In this document: positions 21,822 to 34,181 of the stretch, one piece after another
Layout of the letters: every line of letters begins with the position of its first letter
Position numbering within the stretch: position 1 is the first letter of the stretch
DNA from: Euglena gracilis
Lineage: Eukaryota; Euglenida; Euglenophyceae; Euglenales
Assembly (NCBI GenBank): GCA_039621445.1
Contig: CP154957.1
Span: 20,228,714-20,292,713, forward strand
Direction of reading: 5' to 3'
Length of the DNA stretch: 64,000 nucleotides
The notes under the pieces: model-generated
What the model was told of the DNA's origin: nothing
Seen by the model: only the letters and a program-made list of their open reading frames with translations
Databases searched by the model: none
Program-made: the position numbers and the translations under genes

Positions 21822-24800
21822 AAGACACACAGACACACGCAAACACACACCCACACACCCACATGTGCACAGATGGACAGACAGACACAAACAGTCACAC
21901 ACTGACACACACAGACACACACGTGCATGCACAGACACACACCACACACAGAGACATACACAAACACACCCACACAGACACACACACGTAAACACAAAGA
22001 GAGAGAGAGAGAGAGAGATACAGACATACGGACATACAAACACACATGTGCGCGCATCTGCACCAAAATGCGACATGCAAACAATGTGCTCCGGCGCGTG
22101 TGTACGTCATCATACAATGAGTGCAGTGTGCCAGAGGGTTTCCTTCTGGCTTTCCTGTGGCTTCTCTCTGATTTCTTTCCCCACCCATTTTTGCCGTATT
22201 TGCTCACGCTGTTGTATTTATCGTATCTGGCTCACTTCTGCAACGGCACTCCATCTCTGTCTGTCTCTGTCTCCGTCACTGGTGCGGTTTGTCTGCACCC
22301 ACCCACTCACCTCACACAACAGACACACACATCAGGCTGGGATGCCACACCGCGCTTCTGGCCGTGGAGGAGCAGCTCTTTGCCCATCGCCGGCCGCTTC
22401 CGGGCCTCGTTCGGTTCCGTCCGAATGTCAATGCACTTGCCCTACCACCAGGCTGGCCCTTACCCCCCTCCCCTGAGGCATCGCATGTCCCGGCTCTCCA
22501 CAGAGAAGAAAAGCAGACCGGACCTGACCCACCCGGGTCTGCATTGGGCTGTACCCCAAGACAAACTGCTGCAATGACTCCCCTCCAAGGCCGGGCAGTG
22601 ACACGAAACACAATACCTGGGCACAATGGGGAAAACCGTTTGCGGTGTGTGGCAGGGCAACGTTCCACAATAATTCTGAGGGTCTCCGTTCCTTTTGCCA
22701 TCCCAAAAGACAGCTCAGCAGAGCAACCAACGGAATTGACTTCTTTTGGGGGGAATCCAAAACTTGCATCCAAAAATGTCAGTAATTGGGCTGGTGAGAA
22801 ACAGATTATGTAATTTGCAAATTGAATGTGGGGGGGGGGCAGAATAGGGTCTTGGGGGGGTCTTCTGTTACGGAAGCGCCGGCCTGTCCGCATGAGGATG
22901 TCGGCCAGGTGGGAGATGGCAGTGGCGTGGCCCCGCCGGGCGGCGCGCTGGAACCACTTCGCGGTCAGGCCCAGCGACTGCGGCAGCCCCAGCAGCCCGT
23001 GCTCGTAGTTGTTGGCCAGCGTGACGAAGATGCGCATGTCCTCCGTCCTGGAAGGGAGGGGGGCCGGGGTTGCAGGATGAGGATGCAAACCACGCACGCA
23101 CGCAGGCTTCTTACCCTGTGCCACATCACCTGCACAAACGCTCACGCACACACAAGCCACACGCAAGTATGCAGATGTCACACACAAGTGTGACACACAC
23201 AAGTATGTAGACGTCACACAGATGTCACACAGGCATGACACGTACAGGTATGTAGATGTCACAGACAAGCCACACGAGTGCAAACTACGTGCCCATCTGC
23301 ACGTACAGTCATCCACACAACGACGCACACATACGGCAGGAGGGCCACACTTGTCAGCACCGTGCCGCAGGAACCAGAGGCCGGCCTGAACGTCCTTCTC
23401 CACGCCGTAGTTGGTGTCCCCTGCGAAGGCAAACCATTAAACACACCGAGCAAACACTAAGGTCGGTGTGATAGCATTGCTGTGAGGGGATTCAATGATT
23501 GGGATGCCAACCATCAAGTTGCTGAATGCACTGGCATATCATTTTCAACCGTATATCACAAACACCCTTTTTTGTGGGGTCCTGGGTGGACCTGGCAGGA
23601 AGGGGTCCTGGGACTTGGGGGGGGGGGGGGGGGGGAATGGCTTGTGGGGGGGGGGGGGGGGATGGGGAAAGGCGAATATTTCTTTTTATAAAACATGTGT
23701 TCATGTATCTCGAATCTTCAAGCTCGAGCACTCTCCTAACGAGCATTCTTCCGCCCCCTTGGAGTCAACATATGAACCAGAGGTGGGGTGCGGTAGGATT
23801 TCCACTTTGTGTGATCGAAGGCCAGAGAGATCAGTTTTGAAAATATTCTTTAGGGAAAGCCGCTTTCTGAAGGAAAAAAAAGCACCGCCTGGGAAATTTG
23901 CACTTGCTGTAGACAAGAGGGGGACAATGGAGACTGCAGGGAGAGGCTGGGCAACCTGCGTAGACCTCAAACAGGAACAGGCAGGCGTCCGCGTAATCGT
24001 GGTGCAGGGCGCACAGACGAAGCAGGCGGAGCCCCTCCTTGAAGCCCGTGGAGCCCTGCGGAGCGGAAAAATCTGGAGAGGTGGCAAATCGACCGTAGGA
24101 GTGGAGGTCCCCTGTGGCACGGTCCAGGCGATGAGATGCACGGTGGACGTTAAAAAATAGATGGAGCTGTTGAAGAGTGCCCCAGCGAACCAGAGAGTCC
24201 CCCTGCCCGAAGCCAGGAGGGAGAAAATTGAGACCAACAGAAGCGGTCAGAGGCCACACCCATTCCTGTGATTGTTTTGGAGTTGGACCAAATGGCAATC
24301 AGTCACTTGGGGGGGGGGTCCGAGGAGGAGCATTAGGTGACCTCGTTGGGGTGTTGCAGTGGCATTAAGCAATGGTCCTTGGGGTGGGGGTAAATCCAGA
24401 CAACGGCATAATACACGCATCAAACATCCAGACCCATCCCCACGAAATTCTTCAGGCAGATCTCAGAGTGCCCTGGAGTGTCTGCTTGCACCCTGCCTGG
24501 TTGGAGTCCAAAGTCAAAAATGAGCCTTCTGAGCTTCCGGAGACATTGGCACCGGAGCTCTTCAATTGCATGCACTTTTCACCATGTGCCCTATCCTGGG
24601 GGGGGGTCAGAACTGGAGTGTGTTGGAGTTCCTACCAGGCCGCCCCCTGCTTAAAATTCAGGCTATTAAGTAGGTTATGGTGTGTTGTCAATGTGCACAT
24701 GCACAAGCGCACGTCCGCATGCTGCGCGCGCAGACACACAGAGGTATGCACACAACGCTCAACAGACAACGCAACCTGGCGGAAGTGGGTCAAGCCGCTC

Positions 24801-27800
24801 TGGTACAGCTGCGCTGCAGTCAGGCCCTTCTCCGCCTCCAGAAGGGGCTCCACCTCCGGGTTACGCTTGATGCCGTCGGGGCCCAACACCAAAGGGGACC
24901 CCTCCGGCTGCTTGATGGGCGTCGCCTGGAGGTCCTCCGCGATGAAGCGCTCCACCTGTGTGTGGGGGAGGGGTGGCTGGGATAAATCAGGCAGGGCTGC
25001 TGCGCAATTGTGATCCTTAACAGAACATGCCCTTTCTCAACCGAGTACCACACATCTCAACAGCAGGCTGCAGCTTGTTCATGTGCTGCTTTGGAGAAGA
25101 AGATGACAAGGAAAGGAAAGCAAAAGTGTTCGTAATCACTTTTGGATGCAACTTCGCATTCCAGACATATGGGAGTAATTGGGCTCTGTGCACATAAACC
25201 CCCCCAAAAATAAGAACCCCCAAAAAATAAGAACCCCCAAAATAAGACCCCCTCTACTGATTTCAGCAAAAAAAACACCAAAAAGTACACCCCCCCCTAA
25301 AACTGTGAAAATGCTCCCAAAATGGGTGCTTTTTAACATTTTTCAATTTTTGCCCATACGTGCATTTGTCAAAACTGGCATTTTTTTTGAGACTCTTTTT
25401 GCTCATTGCCAAAAAAACGCCCTTTTTTGGACCTATTTTTGGACCTTCCCGCGGGAAGCTTTTTCTCTGTCAATTTTTTCAGCAAGAATCCAAAAAGTAG
25501 ACCTCCCCAAAAAATAAGACCCCTTGGGATTTTCAGCAACGGACCCAAAAAGAAGACCCGGGGTCTTATTTTGGGGGAAGGGGTTAAATTCTCATCCACA
25601 AATGTGAGCACAGATGTGTGTGTGTGGTGGGTGGGTGGGTGGGTGGGTGGGTGCGTGCGTGCCTTGAACATAGCTTGAGCGATTTTCTATATAGAAACGA
25701 TTCCGATATCTGGGGTGATCATCACACAATCAAACACTCCATTATGGCCCTTGCAGACACAGCTCCAAGCTCAGGCCCAGGCGACCAAGACACAGCAGAC
25801 AGGCACACCTCCTCCGCAGACAGCAACAGGGACCGGGGCAGGGCCTGCTTGATGAGGTAGTGCCACATGCCCTCCTCCTCCTTCGGCAGGTCGAAGTCCC
25901 GCACATCCATTCACCCCGTGACCCGGGGAGAGGGGGCTTTTTTGTCGAGTCCAAACCCACCCAAACCCATGCACCTCCCCCCCCCCCCCCGTCTGAAAAT
26001 CGGCCGAGACCCCTTCAAAGAATTTTTTCCAGCATTTGGCCGAGCCGCACCGTAGCGTGAACCCTCAGGGTGGGGGTGAGCCAGGGACCCAAACCCACCG
26101 CAACCCCCGAGGGGGGGGGGGTGGCCGGCGGGGGGGGGGGGGGCACCCCAGAGACGGTGAATCCATGGCCCAGCACCTTCGCGCCGTCCTTCGCGGTGCT
26201 CACCGTCCACTGCGCCTCGTCCTCCGCGGGCACCACCGGCTGGAACAGCCGCCACTGCACGAAGGGCTTGCCGCCAGGCAGGGGCCGGCCCAGCCCCGAG
26301 CCAAGGCGGAAACAAAAAATGCCACTTTGTCATCTTTGTCATGCCGGCAGCAGGAGAACACAAAGGTGCCACAGTTTGAACCGCATGATCCAAACCAACC
26401 TGTAATGCGACAAAGTGGTCAAAGGCCCACAGCAAAACACAACCAAAAGCGCCAATAGAGCCATGTAACAGCACCCACGCGACTCGCCACACCGTAAGGC
26501 CGCAAAGCCATGAACATCCCCCCCTGCCCCTAACCATAGATTCACTTGACACTGGTCCTTCGGGGGGGGGGTCGAGAGTGGGTGGGTGGGGGGTTGGGGC
26601 CGCAAAGACCTGGATGCGCCATGGGTGTGCCCCGAGCAAGAAACAGGTGGGTTTTGGGTGGGGAGAATGTTGACCAGGGGGGGGGGGTCGTGCACAGGTG
26701 GGTTTTTGAAATAGCTTGGTGGGTGGGTTTGGCCCAGAAAACAAAGCCCTCCGGGGGTTCACAAAGTCCGTGCCCCCGACAGCCTTTGACATGGCCAAAT
26801 CACCCTGAGCCTGTTATGGACATTCATCACCAACTGCTTTCCAAACCGTTGGTGTGCAGCTGGCTGGGGCTGGGTGGGGCGTTCTAACCAAAAGGGTCCA
26901 ACAAACAGCAATCTGCATTGAAACCTGCAGCGATCTTGCATTGAAGTTGCACCACTTCCGGCCAGCCCCCCTCTGTGCCCCTTGGATGGTGACCGCCAGC
27001 TGGTCCTTCTTGATGGACACCTGCAGCGCCCGCGCCGCGACGTTCTCCGGCAGCGTGATCCGAATGTTGACCGACTTCTCCGTCTGAGCAACGCCGTGGC
27101 CAACGACTGTGGACCCATAGTGTGGCCCACAACTTGCTGTCAGTAAAATTGGAAACGGAGGTTTATTAAGAGGTCTTCATGGCTGTGCCACACCAAAATT
27201 TCCTTGTTCTGCTGAACACCATAACAGTTTCCGTTCCATTTTCTCAAGGTGTCCAAAGTAGGTAGGTGGGCACTGTTCCGGAGAAAAAAAGGTCCCACTG
27301 TCCACTCATTTGGTCACCTGGGAACAGGGACGGGGTTGGGGTTTTCCGCAGATGTATTATTTCAGCAAGCACATCCTAGAACCCCCCCCCGACCCAATTG
27401 TCAGGTTTGAAATGAGACTGCCACTATGCATTGCCAAATCAACCTCCATTGACAAATAGGAACCGGTTTTGAGTTCTTCCTTTGGGGGGGGGTCACCTGG
27501 GAGGAGATATTTTCTTTAGGGCCGGGAGGAGAGGGGCCCCGCCCACCCCCTGGGGGGATGGGGGCGGGGGCTCGGGGGTTACCCACTTTCCCACTTTACC
27601 CACTTTCAAAATAAAACAGAATCTCTGCTTGGGAGGCATTCGCCGGCCAGGCCACGGGGTGGTCTGATCCCAGTCGTACTGCACTGCCATCAGCCGCTCC
27701 TCGGCCGCCAGCACCGCCGCCGTCTCGCTCTCCGGTTCCACGGGCTCGGGGGAAGGGCTTTGCTTTGCGGAGGGTCGAACCACCACGTTTCGGCGTGCGT

Positions 27801-30800
27801 GCCCAAACACAGGCATTAGCCCTCGCGTTTGCACAAGCTGAGGTTCCGTGTTGCACGTTTGCGGTTTGATGTGGAGAGGCGTGGCGTGTTGTGGTGCCGA
27901 AGAGCCCTGATGTGTCGGCGCGCTGTTCTTTGAAAAAATCCCTCCCAGAGACAGTCAGTTTCTCAATGGGCATTTTATGGTGAGGACTGACTTGCGTGTT
28001 GTCGTGCGGGGGCAACAGAAATAATACCCGGACAAGTTAAATAATCACCTGGAATGAGGCAGCGTGGTATAGCACCCAAGCCACACACCGCCTGCAATCC
28101 GGCAGGCACCCGGGCCCATGGACCAGTTTCCCGAACTGTCCCGCTGCGGGGGCCCTTGCCAGGTGGGGCCTCGTACAGCGGGGCCGGTGGGGCCGGGGCC
28201 GCCGCCTCCGCGTGGTTGTTGGTCTGCACCGCCAGCCCGCCGTCCAGCGTCTCCCGCAGCAGCTCCTCCGCCATCGCCTGCACCTCGTCCGGCACCACGG
28301 CGGGGACCACGGTGGCGGCGGCGGGGCCCGTGGCCGGGGCCGGGGGCGGGGCGGGGGCGGCCGCCGCCTCCACCTCGGCCGGGGGCTCCTCCGCCAGGGG
28401 CTCGGCTGCTGCAGGCTCAGCCGGCGCGGGGGGCTCTGCGGCCGGCACCGCGGCGGGCTCGGGGGCGACGGGTGTGGTCTCGGGGCAAGGCTGGGGATCG
28501 GGGGCTGGGTTACCATGGGGAGCGGCATCATGGAAGGTGGCGCCGCTGCCGGCCGCGGCCACCACCACGATGCCAATTTCGGTGGCCTCGCAGCAGCCGC
28601 AGCACCCCCCCCCCCGCTCACCACCGCATGCAAACAGTTCATCCCTCCGTGCCTGCCATGGTTACCCACCCAGAGATTGGGGTCCAGTGCACGTTGGCTG
28701 CGGCCCATTCCTGGAAAACGAGCAGAGCACTGAAACTGTTAAGTGTGTTTTCTTTAAAACCATGCTTTTGAGCATCAGACGTCGCGCATCAGGTGTTGTT
28801 GCGGTGAATAAATAAATCCGACATTCGGGGTTTGAAAAAACCCTGATGGCTTGTGCTGCCAAAGGCCAGCCTTGTCAGGGGCCGGGGCGGCCTCCGCCGG
28901 GGTAGGGGTCTCTGCCACCACCGGAACCTCCGTCTCTGCCAGGGGTTCCGCAACGCTGGGGGCCTCTGCTGCCGCCTTGGGGGCTTCAGGGGCCGTTGAC
29001 TCCTCCGGCGCTTCTGGAGTCAGGCCCTGATGGCAACCCTTTGGGTGGTGTAGGGGCAGGGCTGTGGGGAAAGCTTGGGGTGGGGGGGGGGCGACCCCCA
29101 CCCACCACAGCACCGTACACGGGACAATTTCTTTGGCGCAGAGGGCCCGAAGGAAAACTTTGACCTAAAAATCGGCACCGAAAAAAGAAAGGAAAGCAAT
29201 AAGGAAAGTAGGGGTCGACCCCCCCCCACCCACCGTCCATAGACCCATGGGGTTTCCGGGATTCCTTTTCAGCTCTGGGGAGGGGATAGGCGGCAAAGAA
29301 CCCACTTCAGGTGGCGATGGGGGGGGGGGTCGGCTACCTGTCCGTGACCCCTCTGGCCCCTGCTGGCTGTGACGCGGGGTGTCTCCCAAGTCTCAAACAA
29401 CAAACCGACCTTCAACGGGGGTTGGCGGAGGCCGACGACATCCGGGCCTGGACGGGGCCGCCGCCTCAGAAGCGGTGGGGGCCTCCGCCGCCGCTTCCGC
29501 AGGCGTCTCCTCCACCACTGGCGGGGCGGGGGTCGGCTCGGGAGCGGCGGCGGACGTGTCGTCGGCGACGGCAGCCGAGCTGCCCGCGAAGCCCCTTGGG
29601 CAGGCCCCAGGGGCAGCAGCAGCACAACCCCAATGAACTTTGGTCCCTGCACACTTCTGTTGCACTGATCTCTTTGGCGCCAGCAGCGTTAGTTGGCAAG
29701 TGCCCCGAAATCACTTATGGGCCCGTTTTTCCCACACACACCTCTGAGGGCAGTGTCAAACCCCTTCCCACTTTGATGATCATTGGGGGTGCAAGTGCAA
29801 CACTTAAGGGCGGTGAGCATTAGCTGGGCCAGGAGCTGGACCTGCGGGGGAGTGTGAGACCCCCGCCCCAAAGCGCCTCGGTCCTCGGCAGGCACGGCGG
29901 GGGCGGCCGCCACCTCCTCCCGCCCGTTGTGGTCAGCCCCGTCCTCCTCCGGCGCAGCCGCTGCGACCGCCTGCCCCTCACTGGTGGCCCCAGGCCACCA
30001 ACCGGAGACGTTTTGGGGGGGGCACCGAAAGGGGACATGACGCCCACCTGGGGCTCAGTGAGACCGACTTTGAAGGGTATTTGGGGTGTGGAGGAAAATA
30101 TGGCACTTCTGGGAGAACGCCCCCCCCCCCCCAGTTGCATTAAGGCTTCTTGTCTGTTTATGGCCGGCGCTAACTTCGCTTCTGGCTTAGTTTGTGTGGG
30201 GAGTGGCCAGGGACCCCTTACACCAGTGCTCCTGTGTTGCTCCCCCTGGCTGGGTGAGCACTCTAGTGTAATTCCGGCGCTGTGGGGACAGACACTCCCC
30301 CCCTCCCCGCAGGGGTTCCACCCGGACCCAAGGCTGTACGGGAGGGGCCAGGTGGGGGGGGCGCATCATACCCCCCACCCATCACCCGTAGGGTTTCAGA
30401 GATTACTGCACAGCCCTGCCCGGGCCTCCCTCCCACAGGTAACCAACTTCAAAAATTGTCTGGCGCTAACCAATGTGAAATCACGGGACCCGGAAGGCAA
30501 GCATGCCAGACGAGCAGTCCATCGCATGGGGCTGTTTGTATGTGTGCTCCGCAAAGCAAGGATCGGCACCTGGAACAGCTTGGCTGTTCAGCATTGCATC
30601 AGCAAACCTCGGGGGGATCCACAGTACAGTCTCGAAAAAGGTGCTGGCTGGACCCGCCGCTTCCGGGCTGTTGGCTCCCTCTGACTTGAGACACCCCCAA
30701 GCACAAGAGGGCGGAGGGTTTGGGGCGTAAATTGCCCCAACCACCGGGTTCCGCTGCACTGGAATGGTGGAGGCGGGCCATCATCGTAGCGGGCGGCCTG

Positions 30801-30848
30801 GGCAGGCTCGGGGACGGCAACCGCTGGGTGGGCCTCGGTGTCGGCCAT
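19255..30848 (-). CDS. CS-domain plus Sel1/TPR-repeat membrane protein, left copy
   Basis: This is the minus-strand twin of the gene at 49881-61524, with the same exon order. It starts [20 protein letters not shown] at 30848 and ends at TGA 19257-19255. In between come Pro/Ala/Glu-rich exons (about 29.9-28.1 kb), a CS-like domain (27.7-26.1 kb; [20 protein letters not shown]), a linker exon, Sel1/TPR-like repeats (24.96-21.35 kb; [40 protein letters not shown]) and a tail anchor ([15 protein letters not shown]). CS domains are Hsp90-cochaperone or NudC-type folds, and Sel1 repeats bind protein partners. A membrane-tethered chaperone adaptor is therefore a reasonable guess only. It differs from the right copy at several residues, for example [12 protein letters not shown] here and [12 protein letters not shown] there, and GGLAVQ versus GGLAAQ. 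Both copies look intact. Several exon borders in the Pro/Ala-rich part are uncertain. Confidence 0.75.
19540..19925. repeat. (TG)n/(CG)n-rich microsatellite, left arm
   Basis: Nearly 400 bases of alternating purine-pyrimidine, mostly TG with CG and CA interruptions, in the last intron of the left CS/Sel1 copy. The mirrored tract is 60868-61290. Such tracts favour Z-DNA and length instability. Confidence 0.9.
21045..21105. other. Overlapping hairpins, left arm
   Basis: AAGACCACAACAAT and ATTGTTGTGGTCTT form a 14 bp stem around a 6-base loop (21049-21082). GGTCTTGTTG and CAACAAGACC then form a second stem (21077-21100) that reuses part of the first, so the two are mutually exclusive. It lies in an intron and is mirrored near 59673-59730. 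Confidence 0.6.
21650..22060. repeat. (CA)n/(GA)n microsatellite, left arm
   Basis: Compound CA, CAGA and GAGAGA repeats in an intron of the left CS/Sel1 copy. Mirrored at 58740-59150. The long Thr/His and Cys/Val reading frames here are artefacts of the repeat. Confidence 0.9.
25197..25585. mobile_element. Inverted-repeat element with AAAATAAGACCCC ends, left arm
   Basis: The left end has repeated AACCCCC(A)nTAAGAACCCC units. The right end reads GGGGTCTTATTTTGGGGG, then AAGGGGTT, the inverted counterpart. It lies in an intron of the left CS/Sel1 gene and is mirrored at 55168-55559. The same TAAGACCCC motif marks small elements near 6331 and 40502-40622. No target duplication could be fixed. 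Confidence 0.5.
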
Positions 30849-32913
30849 GGCTGTGGTGGGCAACCTGCAGGCGCAACGTAAGAACGTGCAAATTGGCGCG
30901 ATGCAATGAGCAGCGTGACCGTGAGCTGCAGGTCAGCTGTGCCGACAAACTGCCACCCCCCCCCCCCAAGAACTGAGAATGACTTGTCTCTGCTTGGGGT
31001 TCAAAAAACTCACGTTTTGCGAGACAACCATTGAACCACAATTTCATTGTAGGCATTACAGCACATAAATCACTTAAAGCGTCGACATGAGCATACAACA
31101 GAAGGCAAAATGGTTTTAAGCTGGGGGAAAGTGTGCCAGAATTTAAAAGCTCTGGCTTAGGCGGCACATCTCGGACTTAAGCTTGTTTTCTTTGTGCGCA
31201 TTTGCCCAAATCAACTTTTTTTGAAAATGACAACACCTGACCCCAAAGCCCCAAAAAATGAAAGCAGGATGTGATTTGGTGCCACAGGACGGGGACATGG
31301 AAGCACGGACTTTGACAGTTGGGTGTTTGGGAACCTTCCAACGGCTGCCTCATCAACTTGGAACTTGGATGCTTGCTGGAAAGATTCAGGTAGGTCAGAC
31401 CAAGCCCGAAAAGATGTTCTGAACCTTGAATTTGTGAGAAAGAAAGAATTTGGTGGTCCGTGCGCGCGTTTGCACAAATGGTCAATGTGCGCATTTCCAC
31501 ACCAACCATTTGCACAAATACGTGAGGGGTCGTATGTGTAAGCCGAATGGTGAGTTGTGAAATTGCGCCAGAGGTAGGTTTGAGCAAATGTGTAAATGGT
31601 CTGTTTGGTCACTTTGCGCACCTGCGCACACCTACCACATGTACAACTTAACCCACATATCATTTAGATGGTGCGGCATTACTGCAGTTTGAAAATCCTT
31701 GAAAGATACTTTGAGGAATTTGAACACAACTAAATGCCAGTCTCGGCCTGAATTTGGTCATCAGCAATTGAGCCAGTGAAAAACCATTTTTGACCACTGA
31801 AACATCAAACTGCATTTCTGGGTTTTATCCTGAAAAAATGAGTTTAAAAGTGCCCTTTACCCCCAGTATTTTAATCCAAAAAATGAGGCACAGCACATTG
31901 GGTGAAAATGGACGTGTCAGCTGACTTGAATCGCTGTGTTCAGGGGGGCCATATAATGCAATGCCCTGACACCTTGTTCCTCTTAGACAGACCATACAAC
32001 ACCACATCCTGTTCTCTTCCTGTTCCCACTCTTCTCTTGTCTCAGAAGTCCCATTACCAAGGTTTCAAAATAAAATGCATAAAAATAATATATTTTGGTT
32101 CACTTGCACAATTGACCAAATCAACCATTCGAATGGTTGATTGGGGTAATTGTGCACAGCGACCGCCCCCCAAAAAACCAGCACCAGCAAAAGAGGGGGT
32201 CCAGCATCACAGGAATACAAGGGAGGGAATACCACGATTTCATCACATTCATTTTTTAGCTCCAAACATGCTGAGATAGGAGGCTCTGGGGATGCCGATG
32301 TACGGTGTGCGGCACTGTGCACCACGTGCCGCACATTATGCACACCGTGCCGCACACTGTGCACACCGTGCACACCTTGCACACCGTGCGTCCTTCGATG
32401 AAATTTGACTGAAAAAAAATGGAATTTCAATTTCAATTTTTTTTACATTTTTTGCATGGCTTTATATCCTGCGCTGGTTTTCCGACAATTCTTTTCGAAA
32501 AGATTTTGGCACTGAAAGACGCATCGTGTGCACGGTCTGCATGGTGTGTGGCACGGTGTGTGGCACGGTGTGCATGGTGTGCTGCACACCGTGCGTCGGC
32601 CAGTGGTTGGTGTGCGCAAATGCGCAACGTCCATTTGTGCCTTCGCGCACACCAACATCATGTTGCTGTTGTGTGGGTGGCAAAGAGTCTTAAACATTAT
32701 CGGGGTCGTGTGGATAACTTGCCACCGAAATCAACTGGTGGCTGGTGGCAGTCCTCCTGTGTCCTTTACCCCTCTCTTTAACAACCACTCACAGAGTTCT
32801 CAAACAGCGCATTCGACGTTCTTTTGTTGCCTGTGCATTTCCACTCTTTTTGTAACTAACTTCAAAAACCTCCAAACGCGCTGCAAACCATCACAAAGAG
32901 ATGGACCTGCCAC

Positions 32914-33400
32914 CAGGGGTTTTCTTAAGGACCCCCCCCCCTGGGGGGTCCAGCCTCCGGCTGGCAAAAAGGCTGCTGGCTGGAAATGAGCTGCTAGCTG
33001 GACCCCCCGGGGGTATAGGGGGGGGAGGGGGGGTCCGGGGCTGGAGGGGGCTGGGCTGGGCTGGGTCGATGAAAAACAAAATTTTCTGAAAAAAAAATTT
33101 TCCCGTTTTCGACATTTTGCTGGATGGAGCTAGATCAAGGCTGGATCGGGACTGGAGGAACAGCCTAATTACTGAAGAAAAAAAATGCAGGATAGGTTAG
33201 CTGGGCAGCCCATTTGGCTGGCCAGCCGGCCGCCGGCTGGCCCGGCCTCCAGCCGGGCTGGACCCAACTTTATTTCACTCGACCCCCCCCCCCGGGGGGG
33301 CTCCCAGCCCGAATTTGGGCTGCTGGCAGGATTTGAGCTGCTGGCTGGCTGCACCCCCCCCCCGGGGGATAGGGTCCCCTCCGGCTTAAGAAAACCCCTG
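32914..33400. mobile_element. hAT-like MITE nested in the 2.75 kb transposon, left arm
   Basis: Perfect 16 bp terminal inverted repeats CAGGGGTTTTCTTAAG...CTTAAGAAAACCCCTG and an exact 8 bp duplication, CCTGCCAC, at 32906-32913 and 33401-33408. The interior has CCAGCC/GGCTGG inverted motifs and long C/G runs. The same family provides the first intron of the fibrinogen-like gene (37710-38054), and a related left end occurs at 34342. Confidence 0.9.
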
Positions 33401-33498
33401 CCTGCCACCCTGCCTCCAGAACACCACCTGGCGCTAGCCGTTGTCACACAAGAAATGGGGGTCCAGGAACCGGGTTTGGTGTTTTTTTTGCACTTCAG

Positions 33499-33648
<150 letters not shown>

Positions 33649-34181
33649 TGCACTTTGGGGGGGGGGCTGGTTCTGGGGTTTTTGTGCCATGCCCACCACG
33701 CAAAAGAAAGCAGAATCAGCCAAAATACCCGGGAGCGACAGGGCCAAAAACGACAATTTGCTCGGATCCGTCGCTGCCATGGCCCCTCTCGCTCAAAGTT
33801 CTTGTGACGCCGGAGCCAAAGTCAAAATTATCAACATGTGCAGAAATGTGCACACCGACCCCCCCCAAAAAAAGCTTAAATGCGAGATGCGCCGCCTAAG
33901 TCCGAATGCACAGGCTTTCCAGTGACCCGCCCTCTCAAAAAAAAATCAAGCCAGCTTGTGTAGCTTATGTTTTTGGTGCTGGAGGGGGGGGCTTACAGCA
34001 CAGAGTCAGTCAGTTCCTCCCCGGGAAGAGCTGCGAACCGCCTCCAAATACATCCGTAGGGACCCAGCTAGGGACAGAGCGCAATTCGCTGGGACGATGA
34101 GGCAAAGATTACAGGGAAGCAGGGGCCAGTGATGGACACACAACGGGGGGGGGGCGAAGGGCGGTGGGTCAGGGTGGGCAG

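Noticed and set aside
19540-22060. Cys/Val- and Thr/His-rich open frames over TG and CA tracts (also 33500-33650, 47030-47220, 58740-61290)
   Set aside because: Dinucleotide repeats are open in several frames by construction; they lie in introns or a transposon.
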